DNA from: Methylacidiphilales bacterium
Lineage (GTDB): Bacteria > Verrucomicrobiota > Verrucomicrobiia > Methylacidiphilales > UBA1321
DNA length: 64,000 bases
Direction: 5' to 3'
NCBI GenBank assembly: GCA_021272165.1
Contig: JAJSLK010000062.1
Coordinates: 1-64,000, forward strand
Shown: piece by piece, positions 62,376 to 64,000 of the stretch
How the letters are laid out: every line of letters starts with the position of its first letter
How positions within the stretch are numbered: the stretch's first letter is position 1
Program-made: the position numbers and the translations under genes
The notes under the pieces: model-generated
Told to the model about the DNA's origin: nothing
The model's database searches: none
What the model saw: only the letters and a program-made list of their open reading frames with translations

Positions 62376-64000
62376 ATGCCAATACTTGAACTTAACACCA
62401 GCCTTCTGGTCGACATCGGAGGATGGCCCGCGCTGAAGGAGGCGCGGGAGCTGATCGAGCGGGAGAAAGTTTTGGACGTGGCACGGGAGGGAGCGGTGAT
62501 CCGGGCGCGGGTGCAGGGGGTCGAGAAAATCCACGACGTGCAAATCACGCTGGCGGAACGGGTGGCCCATATCGAGGTGCGTTGCACCTGTGTCGAATCG
62601 CGCCGGAGCGGCCGCGTTTGCGCCCATACCCTGGCGGCGGGGCTGGCTCTCCTGCAGCCTGCTACAGGCTATCGTCCACGGGTAGCCGCCGATGTCCCCA
62701 TCGGCGGTGCAGTTGGTAGCCGTCACACTCCGTGCGACGGTCCCATACGTTATCCTTCGGAAGAAGCCCCCGCCGGAATTCCTCTCCTTGAAATCACCGT
62801 GCTTCTGCCCTTGCAACTGGCTGAGGCGGCCAGGAAAGATCCGGTACGAATCATTCTCGAAGGGAGACGCTCGAACGAGGAACAGACGCGGCCATGGGAT
62901 ATCGTACTTCGCGAGGCGGCCAACGACTTTGCCGTGACCGAGGACGATGAGCGAGTCCTGGCCGCGCTGGAGCAAATGACCGGAACCACCGGCGGCATCA
63001 ATGCGGTGCCGCGTGCGAAAATGGGACACTTCCTGCGCACGCTCGACGGTCATCCGCGAGTCTGGTTGGGTAAAAAGCAACGGATTGACGTTCGCGCCAC
63101 GGCGGATAGGCCCCGGATCGAATTGAAAAATCTGGCCGATGGGGCCCTCGAACTGACTTTTGAAAATTGGACATCGACCGAAAAACAACCGCCAGAGCTT
63201 ATTCCGGGCTGGTCATTTGACGGAAGCTCCATCGTGGAGACGCCGGCAGCTCCAGCAGGATTTATTTCGGGCCGGCGCATGATTCCCCACGCGCAGATTC
63301 CCGATTTCCTGACGCGCGAATGGTCGCAACTTGAAAAAAATTATGAGCTGGCTTTTGCCCCGGGTTTCGAAGAATTCCGGCTCGAAACCGGCACGCCCGA
63401 AATCGAAGCGCGGCTGGAGGGGGCGCTTTCGGGCCTGACGTTGGAACTGATCGCGCGGTATGGCGGAAAGGAATTCGCGCTCAAGCCTTCGCCCGATGAG
63501 CGGGGACCGGCGGGAGGGTATTTTCCCGATGAACGGCAGAAGAACCGGTTCAGGCATCGCAACCTCGTGGCGGAAAAAGAGGCTCTCGCCCGAGCCGAGT
63601 CGGCGGGATTCAGCCTGATGCGTACGAACGCAACGACCCTGAGCCTCGGCACGGAAAATCGGGTGGCGCGATTTTTAGCCAATACGCTGCCGCGCTGGCG
63701 GCAGCAGTGGTCAGTCCGGTTCGGGCCGAGGCTGGAGGCAACGATGCGCGAAATCGACGTGGCGGAACCGGAGTTCTCGCTGCATAGGCGCGGCTCAGGC
63801 GAAGATTGGCTTGGGCTCGATCTGAAGCTCGCGGTGGGCGGCCAGCCGGTGCCTCTCGACCAGGCCGAGATCGAGCGTTGGTTGCAGACAGGCAAAAGTC
63901 ATGCGCGAACAGCCAACAACCGGGTGTTGCTGGTGCCGACCGAGTCGTGGGGCGAGATGAAGGAAGTGCTGGCCGATTGTGCGGTGGAACAGGAGCCGGG
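62376..64000 (+). CDS. SWIM zinc-finger protein, N-terminal part of a probable SNF2-type helicase (runs off the window)
   Basis: Open from the ATG at 62376 to the last base (541 codons, no stop), so the C-terminus lies beyond. The SWIM finger is RCTCVESRRSGRVCAHTLAA (Cys70, Cys72, Cys82, His84: CxC-x9-CxH). The following 450 residues are mixed alpha/beta with no further motif that I recognise (for example VRIILEGRRSNEEQTRPW and PHAQIPDFLTREWSQLEKNY). SWIM domains at the N-terminus often precede SNF2 helicases in this phylum, which is why I suggest one. A REP-like pair lies in frame at residues 102-123, just after the finger. Confidence 0.65.
   Translation, partial: MPILELNTSLLVDIGGWPALKEARELIEREKVLDVAREGAVIRARVQGVEKIHDVQITLAERVAHIEVRCTCVESRRSGRVCAHTLAAGLALLQPATGYRPRVAADVPIGGAVGSRHTPCDGPIRYPSEEAPAGIPLLEITVLLPLQLAEAARKDPVRIILEGRRSNEEQTRPWDIVLREAANDFAVTEDDERVLAALEQMTGTTGGINAVPRAKMGHFLRTLDGHPRVWLGKKQRIDVRATADRPRIELKNLADGALELTFENWTSTEKQPPELIPGWSFDGSSIVETPAAPAGFISGRRMIPHAQIPDFLTREWSQLEKNYELAFAPGFEEFRLETGTPEIEARLEGALSGLTLELIARYGGKEFALKPSPDERGPAGGYFPDERQKNRFRHRNLVAEKEALARAESAGFSLMRTNATTLSLGTENRVARFLANTLPRWRQQWSVRFGPRLEATMREIDVAEPEFSLHRRGSGEDWLGLDLKLAVGGQPVPLDQAEIERWLQTGKSHARTANNRVLLVPTESWGEMKEVLADCAVEQEP
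62681..62743 (+). repeat. REP-like hairpin(s) in the SWIM protein gene
   Basis: GGTAGCCGCCGATGTCCCCA then TCGGCGG (62681-62707) has a GTAG head and perfect 9-bp arms CCGCCGATG/CATCGGCGG. A weaker second unit, GGTAGCCGTCACACTCCGTG then CGACGG (62715-62736), follows in the same orientation. Read in frame as RVAADVPIGGAVGSRHTPCD with no stop. Confidence 0.75.

Overview
The window is about 64 kb of dense, high-GC bacterial chromosome. It is almost entirely housekeeping genes on both strands, with short gaps and many 4-bp ATGA overlaps. Several features point to a Gram-negative member of the PVC superphylum, most likely Verrucomicrobiota. These are a double-length UvrA (two complete UvrA units in one chain, as known in Chlamydiae and other PVC bacteria), LptD with ExbB/ExbD, a fused CobA-HemD beside hemX-hemA-hemC, and a lysine/AT-hook winged-helix protein. 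The phylum is inferred from gene content; no rRNA or tRNA gene was seen.

Layout. 1-4.4 kb: the 3' end of an IS630-type transposase with a strong terminator, an ExbB-ExbD-TPR envelope operon and a small YXWGXW secreted protein. 4.5-10.2 kb: a class III aminotransferase (ArgD-like), dnaA and acetyl-CoA synthetase. 10.2-14.3 kb: a YefM-YoeB toxin-antitoxin pair, an SDR, then lipoproteins, a rhomboid protease and a PAP2 phosphatase. 14.5-19.8 kb: NAD(P)HX repair, an HD phosphohydrolase, a formamidopyrimidine-type glycosylase, pyrD and a small unknown gene. 19.8-25.5 kb: uvrA. 25.7-34.9 kb: dedA, proS, an aldo/keto reductase, DUF421, tilS, a SurA/PpiC lipoprotein, an FAH-family enzyme, ygfZ and a cyclophilin lipoprotein. 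34.9-42.3 kb: the AT-hook protein, a TPR protein, the heme operon, panD, rpiB and a secreted unknown. 42.4-54.9 kb: mutL, rpsT, lptD, ugd, purA-uppS, an M3 peptidase and a large TPR protein. 55-64 kb: a stand-alone 4-mercaptohistidine-type methyltransferase, a GspF-like protein, a NamZ/DUF1343 hydrolase, an ECF sigma/anti-sigma/periplasmic trio, yebC, a GYF membrane protein, menG and the start of a SWIM/SNF2-type protein that runs off the window.

The most unusual content is two families of small repeats. The first is a 152-bp near-palindrome present in three near-identical full copies, flanked by TA (one flank mutated), which looks like an IS630/Tc1-type MITE. One copy completes the stop codon of a gene. 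Eroded half-copies lie in other gaps. The second is a short hairpin with a GTAG head that resembles REP elements (the targets of RAYT transposases). It occurs in gaps and also inside three open reading frames without breaking them: an inverted pair in an ATPase domain of uvrA, one in the mutL linker, and one or two next to the zinc motif of the SWIM protein. No RAYT gene and no intact IS630 is present here, so the driving enzymes would lie elsewhere.

Starts were chosen from the first residues homologous to the named family, from signal peptides and from repeat boundaries. Several genes have longer in-frame alternatives with TTG or GTG, and these are mentioned where they matter.
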